Part shown: piece by piece, positions 30,889-41,537 of the stretch
Layout of the letters: every line of letters starts with the position of its first letter
Position numbering within the stretch: position 1 is the first letter of the stretch
Assembly: GCA_019750915.1 (NCBI GenBank)
Contig: JAIENY010000067.1
Coordinates: 35,363-99,362, forward strand
Direction: 5' to 3'
From: Xanthobacteraceae bacterium
Lineage (GTDB): Bacteria; Pseudomonadota; Alphaproteobacteria; Rhizobiales; Xanthobacteraceae
Length of the DNA: 64,000 bases
The notes under the pieces: model-generated
Databases searched by the model: none
Told to the model about the DNA's origin: nothing
Seen by the model: only the letters and a program-made list of their open reading frames with translations
Made by a program: the position numbers and the translations under genes

Positions 30889-30918
30889 AAAGCCCGCTTG
30901 AGCCAAAGCGGGCTTTTT
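30889..30918 (+). terminator. Rho-independent terminator after the DUF3597 gene
   Basis: An 11-bp stem AAAGCCCGCTT/AAGCGGGCTTT with loop GAGCCA runs into a T run, 30 bases after the stop codon. Confidence 0.9.
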
Positions 30919-31043
30919 GCGTTGCGGCATAAGGTTTTAGCATTTTGTTGAAGTGACGCAGGAATGCAACCAGAGTATGTGATCAGCGCCCAGCGGGTGT
31001 GGGGCCACTCGGCTCCGCCAACAAGAAGCACAGAGAAAATTGC

Positions 31044-31832
31044 ATGACACAGATTGATCGACGCATGGTGCTCACGGGAGGAGCGGTTGCGCTTGGAGCA
31101 GCGGCATTCTCGGAAACGGCAGCGGCTGAGGGAGCCGCTAAGACGGTCTTCGATGTTGCGCAGGTAACGATCCCGATTGCGGGTAGCAACGAGGTTTTTC
31201 CCGTTCGCCGCATTTATTGCATCGGCCGCAATTACGCTGCTCATGCAATTGAACGGGGATCTGACCCAAGCCGCGAGCCACCCTTCTTTTTCCAGAAGCC
31301 GACGGATGCCGTTCAAAACGTCAAGGTCGGAGAAGTTGCGGATCATCCTTATCCATCTCTGACAAAGAACTATCATCACGAGGTCGAATTGGTCGCCGCG
31401 CTCAAGTCCGGTGGGACCAACATTCCGCCGGAAAAGGCGCTGGACTGCGTTTATGGTTATACCGTTGGCCTCGACATGACGCGCCGCGATCTGCAGAATG
31501 AAATGTCGGGAATGAAAAAGCCTTGGGAGATCGGAAAGAGCTTCGATCACGCGGCGGTACTTGGTCCGATCCAGCCGGTGAGCAAGGTCGGTCATCTGAC
31601 CAAGGGGAAGATTTCGCTCGCGGTCAACGGCACCGTTCGCCAGAACTCCGATCTGGATAAGATGATCTGGAGTGTTGCCGAACAGATATCGAAACTCTCG
31701 GAAGCTTTCGAACTCAAGGCTGGCGACATCATCTATTCGGGCACGCCTGAAAACGTCGGCCCTGTGGTCAAGGGCGACGTTCTGCTCTGCAAGATCGACA
31801 CACTCCCGGATATGTCGATCAAAATCGTCTGA
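31044..31832 (+). CDS. Tat-exported FAH-fold hydrolase/isomerase
   Basis: ATG 31044 gives 262 residues. The N-terminus has a twin-arginine-type signal, DRRMVLTGGAVALGAAAF, ending near AEA-type cleavage sites. The rest is a fumarylacetoacetate hydrolase C-terminal domain: IYCIGRNYAAHAIERG, FFFQKPTDA, HHEVELVAAL with the metal glutamates, and KPWEIGKSFDHAAVLGP; LKAGDIIYSGTPENVGPV closes the active site. FAH-fold enzymes are usually cytoplasmic, so Tat export is unusual. It could be exported by the TatABC encoded at 10.5-12 kb. Substrate unknown. Confidence 0.88.
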   Translation: MTQIDRRMVLTGGAVALGAAAFSETAAAEGAAKTVFDVAQVTIPIAGSNEVFPVRRIYCIGRNYAAHAIERGSDPSREPPFFFQKPTDAVQNVKVGEVADHPYPSLTKNYHHEVELVAALKSGGTNIPPEKALDCVYGYTVGLDMTRRDLQNEMSGMKKPWEIGKSFDHAAVLGPIQPVSKVGHLTKGKISLAVNGTVRQNSDLDKMIWSVAEQISKLSEAFELKAGDIIYSGTPENVGPVVKGDVLLCKIDTLPDMSIKIV

Positions 31833-31834
31833 AT

Positions 31835-31863
31835 AAAGAAGCCCGCCGATGGCGGGCTTCTTT
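31835..31863. terminator. Bidirectional terminator
   Basis: A perfect 13-bp stem AAAGAAGCCCGCC/GGCGGGCTTCTTT with a three-base loop lies between the FAH-fold gene (+) and the second GNAT gene (-), overlapping the GNAT stop by two bases. Both arms end in A or T runs. Confidence 0.88.
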
Positions 31864-32137
31864 ACGCAAGCAGATCGGAGAATTCCGAGTGTCGGGCGAG
31901 GTAGGCGCGTGCGAAACTGCACTGGCCGATTACCTTATGACCGTCGGCTCGGATGATCTGCAGGGCACCGTCTACCAGCTTCGAGGCGATGCCGCGTCCG
32001 CGCAATTGATCAGGTGTCTCGACATGCGTGATGACGACCACGCCATCGGCGAGGCGATAGCTGGCAAATGACGTCGCGCCGTCTGCATCGAGCTCGAAGC
32101 GGTGCAGCGTCGTATTGTTCCGAACCGTATCAGTCAC
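31862..32137 (-). CDS. Small GNAT-type N-acetyltransferase, copy 2
   Basis: The GTG start at 32137 (GGAGAG upstream) gives 91 residues that align over their whole length with the next gene upstream. The sequence TDTVRNNTTLHRFELDADG, the acetyl-CoA loop QLRGRGIASKLV and the end CSFARAYLARHSEFSDLL match the YidJ/YjdJ-like Gcn5-related family. A tandem copy of 32154-32426; the longer frame to 32200 overlaps that gene. Function unknown. Confidence 0.85.
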   Translation of the reverse strand: MTDTVRNNTTLHRFELDADGATSFASYRLADGVVVITHVETPDQLRGRGIASKLVDGALQIIRADGHKVIGQCSFARAYLARHSEFSDLLA

Positions 32138-32153
32138 GCCCTGGCTCTCCGTG

Positions 32154-32426
32154 TCATTTGAGGAGATCGGCATATTCCGGATGCTTGGCAATGTAGCCAT
32201 TCATGAATGAGCATTGCGCAACGACCTTCAGTTCCTTGGCCCGGGCCTGCGCGAGTGCGGCCTTGGCAAGCTGGGAGCCGATTCCGCGTCCGCCAAGCTC
32301 CTTAGGCACTTCGGTATGGGTGAAGGTGATGACACCATCCGACAACTCGTAATACGCGGCGGCGATGTGGCCTTCGACATTCATTTCGAAGCGATGTTCT
32401 GCTTCGTTATTTACGATATCCGTCAT
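32154..32426 (-). CDS. Small GNAT-type N-acetyltransferase, copy 1
   Basis: This 90-residue protein (MTDIVNNEAEHRFEMNVEG) is a one-domain Gcn5-related acetyltransferase with ELGGRGIGSQLAKAAL as the pyrophosphate loop and CSFMNGYIAKHPEYADLL at the end. Such small GNATs are sometimes labelled YjdJ-like. It lies between uvrA and its own paralogue with 16 bases on one side and three on the other, so the three genes look like one transcript from uvrA. Confidence 0.86.
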   Translation of the reverse strand: MTDIVNNEAEHRFEMNVEGHIAAAYYELSDGVITFTHTEVPKELGGRGIGSQLAKAALAQARAKELKVVAQCSFMNGYIAKHPEYADLLK

Positions 32427-32429
32427 TTT

Positions 32430-35402
32430 CTACTCCGCCGCTTGTTCGCCCTTGTGCTTGCCTGCCGGTTGGCCTTTTTTCAAGACCGGCGCCAGAAACT
32501 TTCCAGTATAGCTCCGTGGAGCCTTGGCGATATCTTCGGGGGGGCCCCACGCGACAATTTCGCCGCCGCCGTCGCCGCCTTCCGGTCCGAGGTCGATGAC
32601 CCAGTCCGCGGTCTTGATAACTTCCAGATTGTGTTCGATCACAACCACGCTGTTGCCCTGTATGACGAGCTCGTGAAGAACCTCGAGCAGCTTGGCGACA
32701 TCGTGAAAATGCAGACCAGTCGTCGGCTCGTCCAGGATGTACAGCGTGCGTCCGGTCGCGCGCTTGCTCAATTCCTTGGCGAGTTTCACGCGCTGGGCCT
32801 CGCCGCCTGAAAGTGTTGTGGCCTGCTGGCCGACATGAATGTAGCCGAGGCCGACACGCTGCAGCGTTTTGAAAGTTTCCCTGACACGGGGTACCGCCTT
32901 GAAGAACTCGGCGGCCTCTTCAACCGTCATATCCAGTACGTCGGCGATGCTCTTGCCTTTGAACAGCACTTCGAGCGTTTCGCGATTGTAGCGTTTACCC
33001 TTGCAAGTGTCGCAGGTGACATAGACATCCGGGAGGAAGTGCATCTCGATTTTGATGACTCCGTCACCCTGGCAGGCCTCGCAACGTCCGCCTTTGACAT
33101 TGAATGAGAACCGGCCGGGTTCGTAACCGCGCGCCTTGGATTCGGGTAGTCCGGCGAACCATTCGCGGATCGGCGTGAATGCGCCGGTATATGTCGCAGG
33201 GTTCGAGCGCGGAGTGCGTCCGATCGGTGACTGATCGATATCGATGATCTTGTCGATATGCTCGATACCCTCGATGCGGTCATGAGGAGCGGGGGCTTCG
33301 TTCGCTCCGTTAAGTTTACGCGCAAGGGACTTGTACAGCGTGTCGATCAATAGGGTCGATTTGCCGCCGCCGGATACGCCCGTGACGCAAGTGAACAGAC
33401 CGAGCGGAATCTCGGCTGTTACGTTTTTCAGATTGTTGCCATGCGCGTTGATGACCTTGAGCGTGCGACGGGGATTTGGAGGGCGCCGTTCCGGAATGGG
33501 AACGAAAAGCTCGCCGGTCAGATACTTTCCGGTGAGCGAGTTCGGGTTGCTCATAATCTCGCGCGGTGTGCCTTGCGCGACGATGTAGCCGCCATTCACG
33601 CCCGCGCCCGGACCCACGTCGACCACGAAATCAGCGAGCGCAATGGCGTCCTCATCGTGTTCCACCACGATCACCGTGTTGCCGAGATCACGGAGGCGTT
33701 TCAGGGTGTCCAGCAGGCGGGCGTTGTCGCGCTGATGCAGTCCGATGGACGGTTCGTCAAGCACGTACAACACACCAGTCAAACCAGAGCCGATTTGTGA
33801 CGCAAGACGAATTCGCTGGCTTTCGCCGCCGGACAGAGTGCCGGACGAACGCGATAGCGTGAGATAGTTCAGGCCGACGTCGAGAAGGAACGACAGCCGT
33901 TCGCGGATTTCTTTCAGGATGCGGACAGCGATCTCATTCTGCTGGTTGTTCAAAAGCCGCGGGATGCTTTCGAACCATTCACCAGCCCTGAGAACCGAGA
34001 GCTCGGACACCTCGCCAATATGCTTGCCGCCGATTTTGACACAAAGTGCTTCGGGTTTCAGCCGGAACCCATGGCAGGCGTTGCACGGAACGTCGGAGAA
34101 ATATTTTCCGAGCTCTTCGCGCGCCCACTCGCTTTCAGTCTCCTTGTAGCGCCGCTCGATGTTGGTGATGACCCCCTCGAAGGCTTTCTTGGTGTCATAG
34201 GAGCGCGTGCCGTCTTCGTAGGAAAACTTGATCTCGTCGTCACCTGAACCATAAAGGATGGCCGTCTGGGTCTTCTTCGCCAGGTCCTTCCACTTGGTGT
34301 CGAGCGTGAACTTGTAGAACTTGCCGAGCGCCTGAAGGGTTTGCACGTAGTAAGGCGAGGATGATTTCGCCCAGGGCGCGATCGCACCCTTGCGCAGCGT
34401 GAGGTCCTTGTCGGGAATGATCAGTTCTGGATCGATATGCTGCTCAACGCCGAGCCCGCCACATTCAGGGCACGCGCCGTAAGGATTATTGAATGAGAAC
34501 AGCCGTGGCTCGATCTCCGGAATAGTAAACCCGGAAACCGGACAGGCAAACTTCTCGGAGAACAGAATACGCTCCGGTCCGCTCTTGTCGTGAATCTTAG
34601 CGGTCTTTTTCTTCTCGGAGGTGGCCGCGTCGGCTGCCGGCGCATCGGCGTATTCGATCACGGCAAGACCGTCCGCGAGCTTCAGTGCGGTCTCGAACGA
34701 TTCAGCAAGCCGCTGCCCAATATCGGACCGCACCACGATGCGATCGACCACCACATCGATGTCGTGAGGAAACTTCTTGTCGAGGACCGGGGCTTCAGCA
34801 AGCTCATGGAATGCGCCATCGATCTTGACCCGCTGGAACCCTTTCTTGAGATGCTCGGCCATTTCCTTGCGGTATTCACCTTTGCGCCCGCGGACCACGG
34901 GAGCGAGTAAATAGAGGCGCGTACCCTCGGGGAGCGCAAGCACGCGATCCACCATCTGCGACACGACCTGACTTTCAATCGGCAATCCCGTTGCAGGCGA
35001 GTAAGGAACTCCGACGCGCGCCCACAGCAGGCGCATGTAATCGTAGATCTCAGTGACGGTGCCGACGGTCGAGCGTGGATTCTTCGACGTCGTCTTCTGC
35101 TCGATGGAGATTGCCGGAGACAGGCCGTCGATCTGGTCGACGTCGGGCTTCTGCATCATCTCGAGAAACTGACGCGCGTAAGCCGAAAGCGACTCGACGT
35201 AACGGCGCTGGCCTTCGGCGTAAATCGTATCGAACGCCAGCGAAGATTTTCCCGAGCCTGACAGACCGGTAAACACCACCAGCTTGTCGCGGGGAATTTC
35301 CAGATCGACGTTCTTCAGATTGTGCTCGCGGGCCCCACGAATAGTGATGGCGCGCGATGCGCTGGCAGATTGGTTGCGCTTTGCTTTGATGACTTCATCC
35401 AT
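32430..35402 (-). CDS. uvrA: Excinuclease ABC subunit A
   Basis: UvrA is the damage-sensing ATPase of nucleotide excision repair. The 990-residue product (start ATG 35402, ahead of [39 protein letters not shown]) has two ABC ATPase halves: Walker [10 protein letters not shown] and [11 protein letters not shown] signatures [15 protein letters not shown] and [16 protein letters not shown], and zinc-finger cysteine pairs CPECGG and CEACQGDGV ... CDTCKGKRY. An upstream frame to 35462 is less likely. Normal length is about 940-1000. Confidence 0.97.
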   Translation of the reverse strand: MDEVIKAKRNQSASASRAITIRGAREHNLKNVDLEIPRDKLVVFTGLSGSGKSSLAFDTIYAEGQRRYVESLSAYARQFLEMMQKPDVDQIDGLSPAISIEQKTTSKNPRSTVGTVTEIYDYMRLLWARVGVPYSPATGLPIESQVVSQMVDRVLALPEGTRLYLLAPVVRGRKGEYRKEMAEHLKKGFQRVKIDGAFHELAEAPVLDKKFPHDIDVVVDRIVVRSDIGQRLAESFETALKLADGLAVIEYADAPAADAATSEKKKTAKIHDKSGPERILFSEKFACPVSGFTIPEIEPRLFSFNNPYGACPECGGLGVEQHIDPELIIPDKDLTLRKGAIAPWAKSSSPYYVQTLQALGKFYKFTLDTKWKDLAKKTQTAILYGSGDDEIKFSYEDGTRSYDTKKAFEGVITNIERRYKETESEWAREELGKYFSDVPCNACHGFRLKPEALCVKIGGKHIGEVSELSVLRAGEWFESIPRLLNNQQNEIAVRILKEIRERLSFLLDVGLNYLTLSRSSGTLSGGESQRIRLASQIGSGLTGVLYVLDEPSIGLHQRDNARLLDTLKRLRDLGNTVIVVEHDEDAIALADFVVDVGPGAGVNGGYIVAQGTPREIMSNPNSLTGKYLTGELFVPIPERRPPNPRRTLKVINAHGNNLKNVTAEIPLGLFTCVTGVSGGGKSTLLIDTLYKSLARKLNGANEAPAPHDRIEGIEHIDKIIDIDQSPIGRTPRSNPATYTGAFTPIREWFAGLPESKARGYEPGRFSFNVKGGRCEACQGDGVIKIEMHFLPDVYVTCDTCKGKRYNRETLEVLFKGKSIADVLDMTVEEAAEFFKAVPRVRETFKTLQRVGLGYIHVGQQATTLSGGEAQRVKLAKELSKRATGRTLYILDEPTTGLHFHDVAKLLEVLHELVIQGNSVVVIEHNLEVIKTADWVIDLGPEGGDGGGEIVAWGPPEDIAKAPRSYTGKFLAPVLKKGQPAGKHKGEQAAE

Positions 35403-35588
35403 GATCGATTCCAACGCGAAGGGCGCAAGCAAGAACGCCCTCGTGCCGGAATTTTCCGGCACCTGGCGTTAAAGCATAGGGGAGCAGTTGCTCGGAACAT
35501 AGGAAGAACGGGTGAATATTACCAGTCCTGCCGTGGCGATGATCACCGGATTTCGCGGTTGCGCCGTCGGTTCTTCGGAACTCAAACA

Positions 35589-35616
35589 AAAAGGCCGGCT
35601 GCGAAGCCGGCCTTTT
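35589..35616 (-). terminator. Terminator of the beta-barrel protein gene
   Basis: A 12-bp stem AAAAGGCCGGCT/AGCCGGCCTTTT with loop GCGA lies 23 bases after the stop of the minus-strand Omp gene and ends in T on that strand. Confidence 0.9.
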
Positions 35617-35638
35617 GCAATCTCTGGGTCAGTTGATC

Positions 35639-36349
35639 TCAGTAGCGCGAAGCCGCGACTGGACCACCCCAGTTGAAGTGGTAGTTGATACCAGCCTTCA
35701 CGGTGTGAACGTCGTCGCGGAAGCTGACCGACGAGGCCGACGGGAAGGTCAGAGCGGTGTTGTCGAAGTTGTAGTACTGGTATTCGATCTTCGCCGACCA
35801 GGCCGGAGCGAACATGTATTCAAGGCCGCCGCCGACGGTGTAGCCGGTGTTATCTCGGCTCACGAGAACCGGAACATTGCTGTCGACCTTGGCATCACGG
35901 AACGCGACACCGCCCTTGGCGTAGATCAAAGTCTGGCCCCAGGTGTAACCGAGACGGCCGGTGACCGAAGCCAGCCAGTCGTTCTTCACACTTGCAGCTT
36001 CGGGAAAGCTGGTAACGAAGGAATGGCTGTTGCTCGACAGGGCGCCGATATCGCCTTCGATACCAACCACCCAGTTCGGAGAGAACTGATAGTTGTAACC
36101 AACCTGGCCGCCACCGAAGAACGCGCTGTCGGTCCGGCTACCAAGCGCGGCAGGATCGTTGGTCGAGAAACCGCTGCTGCCGTCGAACGCGCCGCCGACA
36201 AAGCCACCAACGTAGAAGCCCGTCCAGTTATAGATAGGCGCCACGATTGGAGGCGGGGCCTTCGTGTAGGTACGAGCGGGAAGGTCAGCCGCGAAAGCAG
36301 CGGTCGAGCTCAGAGCCGCGACAGCGGCTGCAAAAAGGATCTTCTTCAT
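35639..36349 (-). CDS. Outer-membrane beta-barrel protein (Omp25/porin-like)
   Basis: From ATG 36349 (GGAGAATAC upstream) the 236-residue product has a signal peptide (MKKILFAAAVAALSSTAAFA/ADLP) and an eight-stranded OmpA-like barrel of the rhizobial Omp25/RopB type: YNWTGFYVGGFVGGAF, YQFSPNWVVGIEGDIG, VTGRLGYTWGQTLIYAKGGVAF and a C-terminal HTVKAGINYHFNWG. It is a surface protein; the role is structural by analogy. Confidence 0.92.
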   Translation of the reverse strand: MKKILFAAAVAALSSTAAFAADLPARTYTKAPPPIVAPIYNWTGFYVGGFVGGAFDGSSGFSTNDPAALGSRTDSAFFGGGQVGYNYQFSPNWVVGIEGDIGALSSNSHSFVTSFPEAASVKNDWLASVTGRLGYTWGQTLIYAKGGVAFRDAKVDSNVPVLVSRDNTGYTVGGGLEYMFAPAWSAKIEYQYYNFDNTALTFPSASSVSFRDDVHTVKAGINYHFNWGGPVAASRY

Positions 36350-36802
36350 CTGTATTCTCCAAGTATCCGCTTCCCCAGCGAGCGAAGCGGCTTTGATCCA
36401 AATCGCGGTGCCCCCGGGCAGGTACGACCGCTGTTGAATTCTTTCTGTTGCCCGCGAATATAACTCCGAGAACTCTAAAATCGCGTATCTGAAAAGCCAC
36501 ACATGCCAAAAGCAAATAAGGCAGAAAAGTGATGCTAACCAGTTGGAAACCATAAGTTTTTGGAACTTTTATTTTTCAAATTTTGTCGTTTTTGTGGGAA
36601 CCTTTTACGGGTTCCCTGAATCGCGTCTTGCAGAGAACAAAAAGGGTACATATAAATACCTGAAATCGCTCGGCTTGGGTGTGGATGGATTTCTCAAAGC
36701 CTCGCGCGGGCGCCGGGCGCGGTATACGGTCCGGCTTCAATCGGGGCGTCAGGCCCTTTGGTGAACACAATTGCGCACCCTGTGTGCGAAGCGGAGACGG
36801 CG
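36350..36802. other. Intergenic region upstream of omp and ssb
   Basis: No supported gene lies in these 450 bases between two divergent units. A run of A/T-rich sequence (about 36550-36595) and a small hairpin GGGAACC/GGGTTCCC (36596-36616) are visible. It probably carries the promoters of omp (-) and ssb (+), but I cannot place -35/-10 boxes with confidence. Confidence 0.6.
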
Positions 36803-37282
36803 ATGGCTGGCAGCGTCAATAAGGTCATTCTGGTCGGGAATCTGGGTGCGGACCCGGAAATCCGTCGGACGCAGGATGGGCGTCCGATCGCCAATCTGTC
36901 GGTCGCCACCTCCGAGACGTGGCGGGACAAGAACTCCGGCGAGCGCAAGGAGAAGACCGAGTGGCACCGCGTCGTGATCTTCAATGAGGGTCTCTGCAAG
37001 GTCGCCGAGCAATATCTGAAGAAAGGCGCAAAGGTTTACATCGAAGGTGCGCTGCAGACCCGCAAATGGCAGGACAAGGACGGCAAGGACAAATATTCGA
37101 CCGAAGTCGTCCTCCAGGGCTTTAACTCCACGCTCACCATGCTCGACGGTCGTGGCGGCACGGGCGGCGGCTCCTTCGCCGAGGACAGCGGCGACTCGTT
37201 CGGCGCTAGCGGTTCCTCCCAGCGCAAGTCGCTTCCGCCGAGCGGCGGCCGCGACGACATGAATGACGACATCCCGTTCTAA
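36803..37282 (+). CDS. ssb: Single-stranded DNA-binding protein
   Basis: SSB coats single-stranded DNA in replication, repair and recombination. From ATG 36803 (GGAGACGGCG upstream) the 159-residue product starts [21 protein letters not shown] and carries the OB-fold segments [21 protein letters not shown] and [21 protein letters not shown], a Gly/Ser linker and the acidic C-terminal tip DDIPF that recruits partners. It neighbours gyrA and follows uvrA, a common alphaproteobacterial order. Confidence 0.96.
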   Translation: MAGSVNKVILVGNLGADPEIRRTQDGRPIANLSVATSETWRDKNSGERKEKTEWHRVVIFNEGLCKVAEQYLKKGAKVYIEGALQTRKWQDKDGKDKYSTEVVLQGFNSTLTMLDGRGGTGGGSFAEDSGDSFGASGSSQRKSLPPSGGRDDMNDDIPF

Positions 37283-37376
37283 GGATGGTCAGCCAAACGC
37301 GCCCCGGCTGCCGTCGATCACGAACTGCATCGCCAGCGCCGCGAGGAGTACTCGGAGCAGGCGGGATAACAAAACG

Positions 37377-37574
37377 CTACCGGTAACTCGGAGTGCAGTT
37401 TCCGATAAGCGCCGTTCCCATCAAAATTGCCGCCGCCATGATGGATGCGCGAAAGCCGACCCGCCGACGCTCCCTGTGCGGCAGACCCTGCGTCACTGAC
37501 AGGAATGCGGGAATGATCCCGACCTGATCCACGACCCAGGTGACGAGACTCCTAAGAGCGTAGTCCAGAACCAT
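37377..37574 (-). pseudogene. Truncated MarC-family membrane protein remnant
   Basis: The minus-strand frame from ATG 37574 reads MVLDYALRSLVTWVVDQVG, then IIPAFLSVTQGLPHRERRR and ILMGTALIGN before a stop at residue 65. This is the start of a MarC/YhcE-type protein (usual length about 200 residues, N-terminus of the style LLVTIDPxGxAPLFLxLT). The expected downstream part would fall in only 94 bases before the ssb stop, so the gene is a truncated remnant. Similarity is by pattern, not by a search. Confidence 0.5.
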
Positions 37575-37816
37575 TGACTGTACCAATCTGTGGCGGCCTG
37601 TGGAGTGTATTCCAAAGACCGCTGTGCGGACAGAATTGCAGCTTGGAAAGCAGGTTTTGAAGGGCTTTCGAGGACGATTGTCTGCGACCTGAGTGACTGC
37701 TATCAAGTCTATGAAAATACTTCGAAATTTCGGCTGTCTTTTGGTGCGATTACGGTTGGCTCGGCGGTAAGATTCACCTATATTTTCGAAGCATTTTTCA
37801 CCCAGGATTCGCACCT

Positions 37817-40540
37817 TTGACCGATACGAAAGATCCGCCGGACGATAACGGTTCCTCGTCCGGCGACGTCGATATCAAGCCTGTTTCCATCACCGATGAG
37901 ATGCGCCGTTCGTACCTCGATTACGCGATGAGCGTGATCGTGTCGCGCGCGCTGCCCGATGCGCGCGACGGTCTGAAGCCGGTTCATCGCCGCATTCTTT
38001 ACGGCATGTACGAGAACGGATTCGAGTGGAACAAGCCGTATCGAAAGTCGGCGCGTACGGTCGGTGACGTCATCGGTAAATACCATCCGCACGGCGATCA
38101 GTCGGTGTACGACGCGCTGGTCCGCATGGCGCAAGACTTCTCGATGCGTGTGCCGTTAATCGACGGCCAGGGCAATTTCGGATCGGTCGATGGCGATATG
38201 CCGGCAGCGATGCGTTACACCGAATCGCGTCTGCAGAAGATCGCGCATTCGCTGCTCGACGACATTGATAAAGACACCGTCGACTTCCAGCCGAACTACG
38301 ACAACTCCGAACGGGAGCCGAAGGTTCTGCCGGCGAAGTTCCCGAACCTCCTGGTCAATGGCGCAGGCGGCATCGCTGTCGGCATGGCGACGAACATTCC
38401 GCCGCACAATCTTGGCGAAGTCATCGATGCCTGCATCGCGCTGATCAACAATCCGGCGCTGACCATCGAAGAGCTTATCGGCATCATTCCCGGACCGGAT
38501 TTCCCGACAGGTGGCATCATTCTTGGGCGCCAGGGTATCCGTGCGGCTTACCAGCTTGGACGCGGATCGATCGTGATGCGCGGCAAGGTGGCGATCGAAA
38601 CCATCCGCAAGGATCGCGAAGCGATCGTGGTTTCCGAAATTCCCTATCAGGTCAACAAGGCCACGATGGTGGAGCGCATCGCTGAACTGGTGCGTGACAA
38701 AAAGATCGAGGGCATTTCCGACTTGCGCGATGAATCGGATCGCGACGGCTATCGCGTCGTCGTTGAACTGAAGCGCGATGTGGTGCCCGATATCGTGCTC
38801 AATCAGCTCTACAGGTTCACGCCACTGCAGACGAGCTTCGGCGCCAATATGGTGGCGCTTGACGCAGGCCGTCCGCAGGTGATGAACCTGAAGGATCTGC
38901 TGACGATCTTTGTCGCGTTCCGCGAGAGCGTGGTGTCGCGCCGGACCAAGTTCCTGCTGAACAAGGCCCGGGACCGCGCGCATATCCTGGTCGGCCTCGC
39001 GATCGCCGTGGCGAATATTGACGAGATCATTCGTGTGATCCGCACCTCGCCAGATCCTGCCACCGCCCGCGATACGTTGATGTCGCGTGTCTGGCCGGCC
39101 AAGGACGTGGCCGCGATGATCACGCTGATCGATGATCCTAGGCATAGGTTGAATCCCGATGGCACCGCACGCCTGTCGCTGGAACAGGCCAAGGCCATCC
39201 TCGATCTGCGCCTGCAGCGCCTGACCGCTCTGGGCCGCGACGAGATTTCGGACGAGCTCGACAAGCTGGCTGTCGAAATCGCAGATTATCTCGATATTCT
39301 GCGCTCCCGTGCGCGTGTGCAGTCGATCATCCGGGACGAATTGACCGCGATCAAGAGCGAGTTCGCGACGCCGCGGCGAACACAAATTATCGAACAGGAA
39401 GGCGAGGTCGAAGACGAGGACCTGATCCAGCGTGAAGACATGGTCGTCACGGTCTCGCATGCGGGCTACGTCAAGCGCGTGCCGCTCTCGGCGTATCGGG
39501 CGCAAAAGCGCGGAGGCAAAGGCCGCTCCGGCATGCAAACCCGCGAGGAGGATTTCGTCTCACGCTTGTTTGTTGCATCGACCCACACGCCGGTGCTGTT
39601 TTTCTCTTCGCGCGGTCAGGTTTACAAGGAAAAGGTCTGGCGCCTGCCTGTTGCCGCACCGAACGCACGCGGCAAGGCGCTGATCAATATTCTGCCGATG
39701 GAGCAGGGCGAACGCATCACCACGATCATGCCGTTGCCGGAGGATGAATCGTCGTGGGCGGATCTTGACGTGATGTTCGCCACCACCGGCGGCAATGTCC
39801 GCCGTAACAAGCTGTCGGACTTCGTTGACGTTCGCCGTTCCGGCATCATCGCGATGAAGCTCGAAGACGGCGAAGCTATTGTGGACGTCCAGATCGCGAC
39901 CGAAAATGACGACGTGCTTCTGACCGCTGCTGGCGGCCAGTGCATTCGCTTTCCGGTCACCGATGTGCGGGTCTTCAGCGGTCGTACCTCGATGGGCGTG
40001 CGCGGCATCTCTCTGAGCGAAGGCGACAAGTTGATCTCGCTCACCATCCTGCGTCATGCCGAGGTCAACGCCGACGAGCGCGCGGCCTATCTTCGCCGCG
40101 CCAATGCGGTGCGCCGCGGCGGTGTCGAGGATGAGGCTCCGGCCGACAGCGAAGAGGCGACGGGCGCGATCGAGCTTGGCGAGCAGCGTTATGTCGAGAT
40201 GTCGGCGAACGAGCAGTTCGTGCTCACGATCAGCGAAAATGGTTACGGCAAGCGCTCGTCATCCTACGAATACAGGACAACGGGTCGGGGCGGCAAAGGC
40301 ATCGTCGCGATGTCTGTCAACAACCGCAATGGGCCGCTGGTAGCCTCGTTCCCGGTTGAGGATTCCGACCAGATCATGCTGGTTACAGACAACGGACAAC
40401 TTATTCGCTGCCCCGTCGAAGACATCCGCATCGCGGGCCGTTCGACCCAAGGCGTTATCGTGTTCAATACGGCGGATGATGAGCGCGTTGTCTCGGTCGA
40501 ACATTTGACGGAAGAAGCAGACAACGGCAACGGCGGTTAG
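37817..40540 (+). CDS. gyrA: DNA gyrase subunit A
   Basis: GyrA breaks and rejoins DNA in negative supercoiling. The 907-residue product begins at TTG 37817 and carries [33 protein letters not shown], the catalytic tyrosine in MRYTESRL (Y134) and repeated GyrA C-terminal blades ending in the GyrA-box-like [11 protein letters not shown] and GRGGKGI. In the quinolone-determining loop [16 protein letters not shown] the E. coli Ser83 position is Gln and Asp87 is kept. Length is normal for alphaproteobacteria. Confidence 0.97.
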   Translation: MTDTKDPPDDNGSSSGDVDIKPVSITDEMRRSYLDYAMSVIVSRALPDARDGLKPVHRRILYGMYENGFEWNKPYRKSARTVGDVIGKYHPHGDQSVYDALVRMAQDFSMRVPLIDGQGNFGSVDGDMPAAMRYTESRLQKIAHSLLDDIDKDTVDFQPNYDNSEREPKVLPAKFPNLLVNGAGGIAVGMATNIPPHNLGEVIDACIALINNPALTIEELIGIIPGPDFPTGGIILGRQGIRAAYQLGRGSIVMRGKVAIETIRKDREAIVVSEIPYQVNKATMVERIAELVRDKKIEGISDLRDESDRDGYRVVVELKRDVVPDIVLNQLYRFTPLQTSFGANMVALDAGRPQVMNLKDLLTIFVAFRESVVSRRTKFLLNKARDRAHILVGLAIAVANIDEIIRVIRTSPDPATARDTLMSRVWPAKDVAAMITLIDDPRHRLNPDGTARLSLEQAKAILDLRLQRLTALGRDEISDELDKLAVEIADYLDILRSRARVQSIIRDELTAIKSEFATPRRTQIIEQEGEVEDEDLIQREDMVVTVSHAGYVKRVPLSAYRAQKRGGKGRSGMQTREEDFVSRLFVASTHTPVLFFSSRGQVYKEKVWRLPVAAPNARGKALINILPMEQGERITTIMPLPEDESSWADLDVMFATTGGNVRRNKLSDFVDVRRSGIIAMKLEDGEAIVDVQIATENDDVLLTAAGGQCIRFPVTDVRVFSGRTSMGVRGISLSEGDKLISLTILRHAEVNADERAAYLRRANAVRRGGVEDEAPADSEEATGAIELGEQRYVEMSANEQFVLTISENGYGKRSSSYEYRTTGRGGKGIVAMSVNNRNGPLVASFPVEDSDQIMLVTDNGQLIRCPVEDIRIAGRSTQGVIVFNTADDERVVSVEHLTEEADNGNGG

Positions 40541-40544
40541 CCGC

Positions 40545-40820
40545 CTAGCGGGCCGTAACGAACCGCACGTTCGTCGCGGCCTGCTTGGGGGTTGGATGTC
40601 GAAGACAACCGCTGGAAATGTTCGGCCAGTCCTGCTCCGCGCAGATGTCGCTGGCGAGCGGAAGCCTGTCCGCCTTTGCCATGGCCACGGGACCATGGTT
40701 TCCCGGGCTGGCGTCCGCGACGTCAGGGGCAAAGCCCGGAAGGAGAGTGACGGCAAGTCCCATGAAGGCAGCAATCGCTGCGTAAGCCAAAATCCGCTCC
40801 GTGATTATCCCGTTCATCAT
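40545..40820 (-). CDS. Small secreted or anchored protein
   Basis: ATG 40820 (GGAGGTAGCC upstream) gives 91 residues with a hydrophobic N-terminal signal or anchor (ILAYAAIAAFMGLAVTLLPGF) and two cysteines in DICAEQDWPNISSGCL. The CxxxxWPxxxxxCL pattern recurs in small exported proteins of Bradyrhizobium relatives as I recall. Function unknown. It converges on gyrA and is divergent from coaD. Confidence 0.72.
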   Translation of the reverse strand: MMNGIITERILAYAAIAAFMGLAVTLLPGFAPDVADASPGNHGPVAMAKADRLPLASDICAEQDWPNISSGCLRHPTPKQAATNVRFVTAR

Positions 40821-40971
40821 GGCTACCTCCCTCGCAATGCCGCGTCGCATCAATGACGCACAAGGCCCGGTAAAGTTCGCGGGCCCGGAGCATCTCCGGA
40901 GGTAATTTTATTAGTAACCCTATAGGAACCGGCTCGCTTGCGGGGCGGGACCCGGCAGGCTAGGAGGGTGC

Positions 40972-41472
40972 ATGCCTCATGTCGCGCTCTATCCCGGGTC
41001 GTTTGACCCCGTCACCAACGGCCACATGGATGTGGTCCGGCAGGCGTGTCATCTCGTCGACAAACTGGTCGTTGCCATCGGAATCCATCCAGGCAAGGCG
41101 CCGCTGTTTTCCGTGGACGAGCGTATGTCGATGATCCGTGAAGTGTTCGCGCCGATCGCGGCGCACTCCGGCTGCCAGATCGAATGCATTACCTTCGACA
41201 ACCTGACAGTGACGGCGGCCCAGAAGGCGGGAGCCTCGATCCTGATCCGGGGGCTGCGCGACGGTACCGACCTCGACTATGAAATGCAGATTGCCGGCAT
41301 GAACCAGACGCTGGTGCCCGAGGTTCAGACCATCTTTATTCCCGCTTCAGCGACTGTCCGCCCGATCACCGCCACGCTTGTTCGCCAGATTGCCGGGATG
41401 GGCGGCGATGTTTCGGCCTTTGTGCCGGGCCCGGTTGCCACCCGCCTCAGGACCAAGTTTTCCAGGACATGA
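40972..41472 (+). CDS. coaD: Phosphopantetheine adenylyltransferase
   Basis: CoaD joins ATP and 4'-phosphopantetheine in coenzyme A synthesis. The 166-residue product shows [19 protein letters not shown] with the nucleotidyltransferase HxGH-like motif (NGHMD), [17 protein letters not shown] and SSATVR-like [27 protein letters not shown] precedes the start. Typical length. Confidence 0.96.
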   Translation: MPHVALYPGSFDPVTNGHMDVVRQACHLVDKLVVAIGIHPGKAPLFSVDERMSMIREVFAPIAAHSGCQIECITFDNLTVTAAQKAGASILIRGLRDGTDLDYEMQIAGMNQTLVPEVQTIFIPASATVRPITATLVRQIAGMGGDVSAFVPGPVATRLRTKFSRT

Positions 41473-41537
41473 GATTTCCGGTGGCGCGCCCGTGCCATCG
41501 TCCCCACATCGACCCTCAGTCTTCAAACGGAGCTTTC

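Noticed and set aside
36543..36764. Plus-strand frame of 73 residues beginning METISFWNFYFS in the omp-ssb intergenic region
   Set aside because: A/T-rich hydrophobic start followed by Arg-rich text, no ribosome-binding site and no conserved look.
37590..37820. Plus-strand frame ahead of gyrA
   Set aside because: Ends just inside the gyrA start, no site for translation and no recognisable family.
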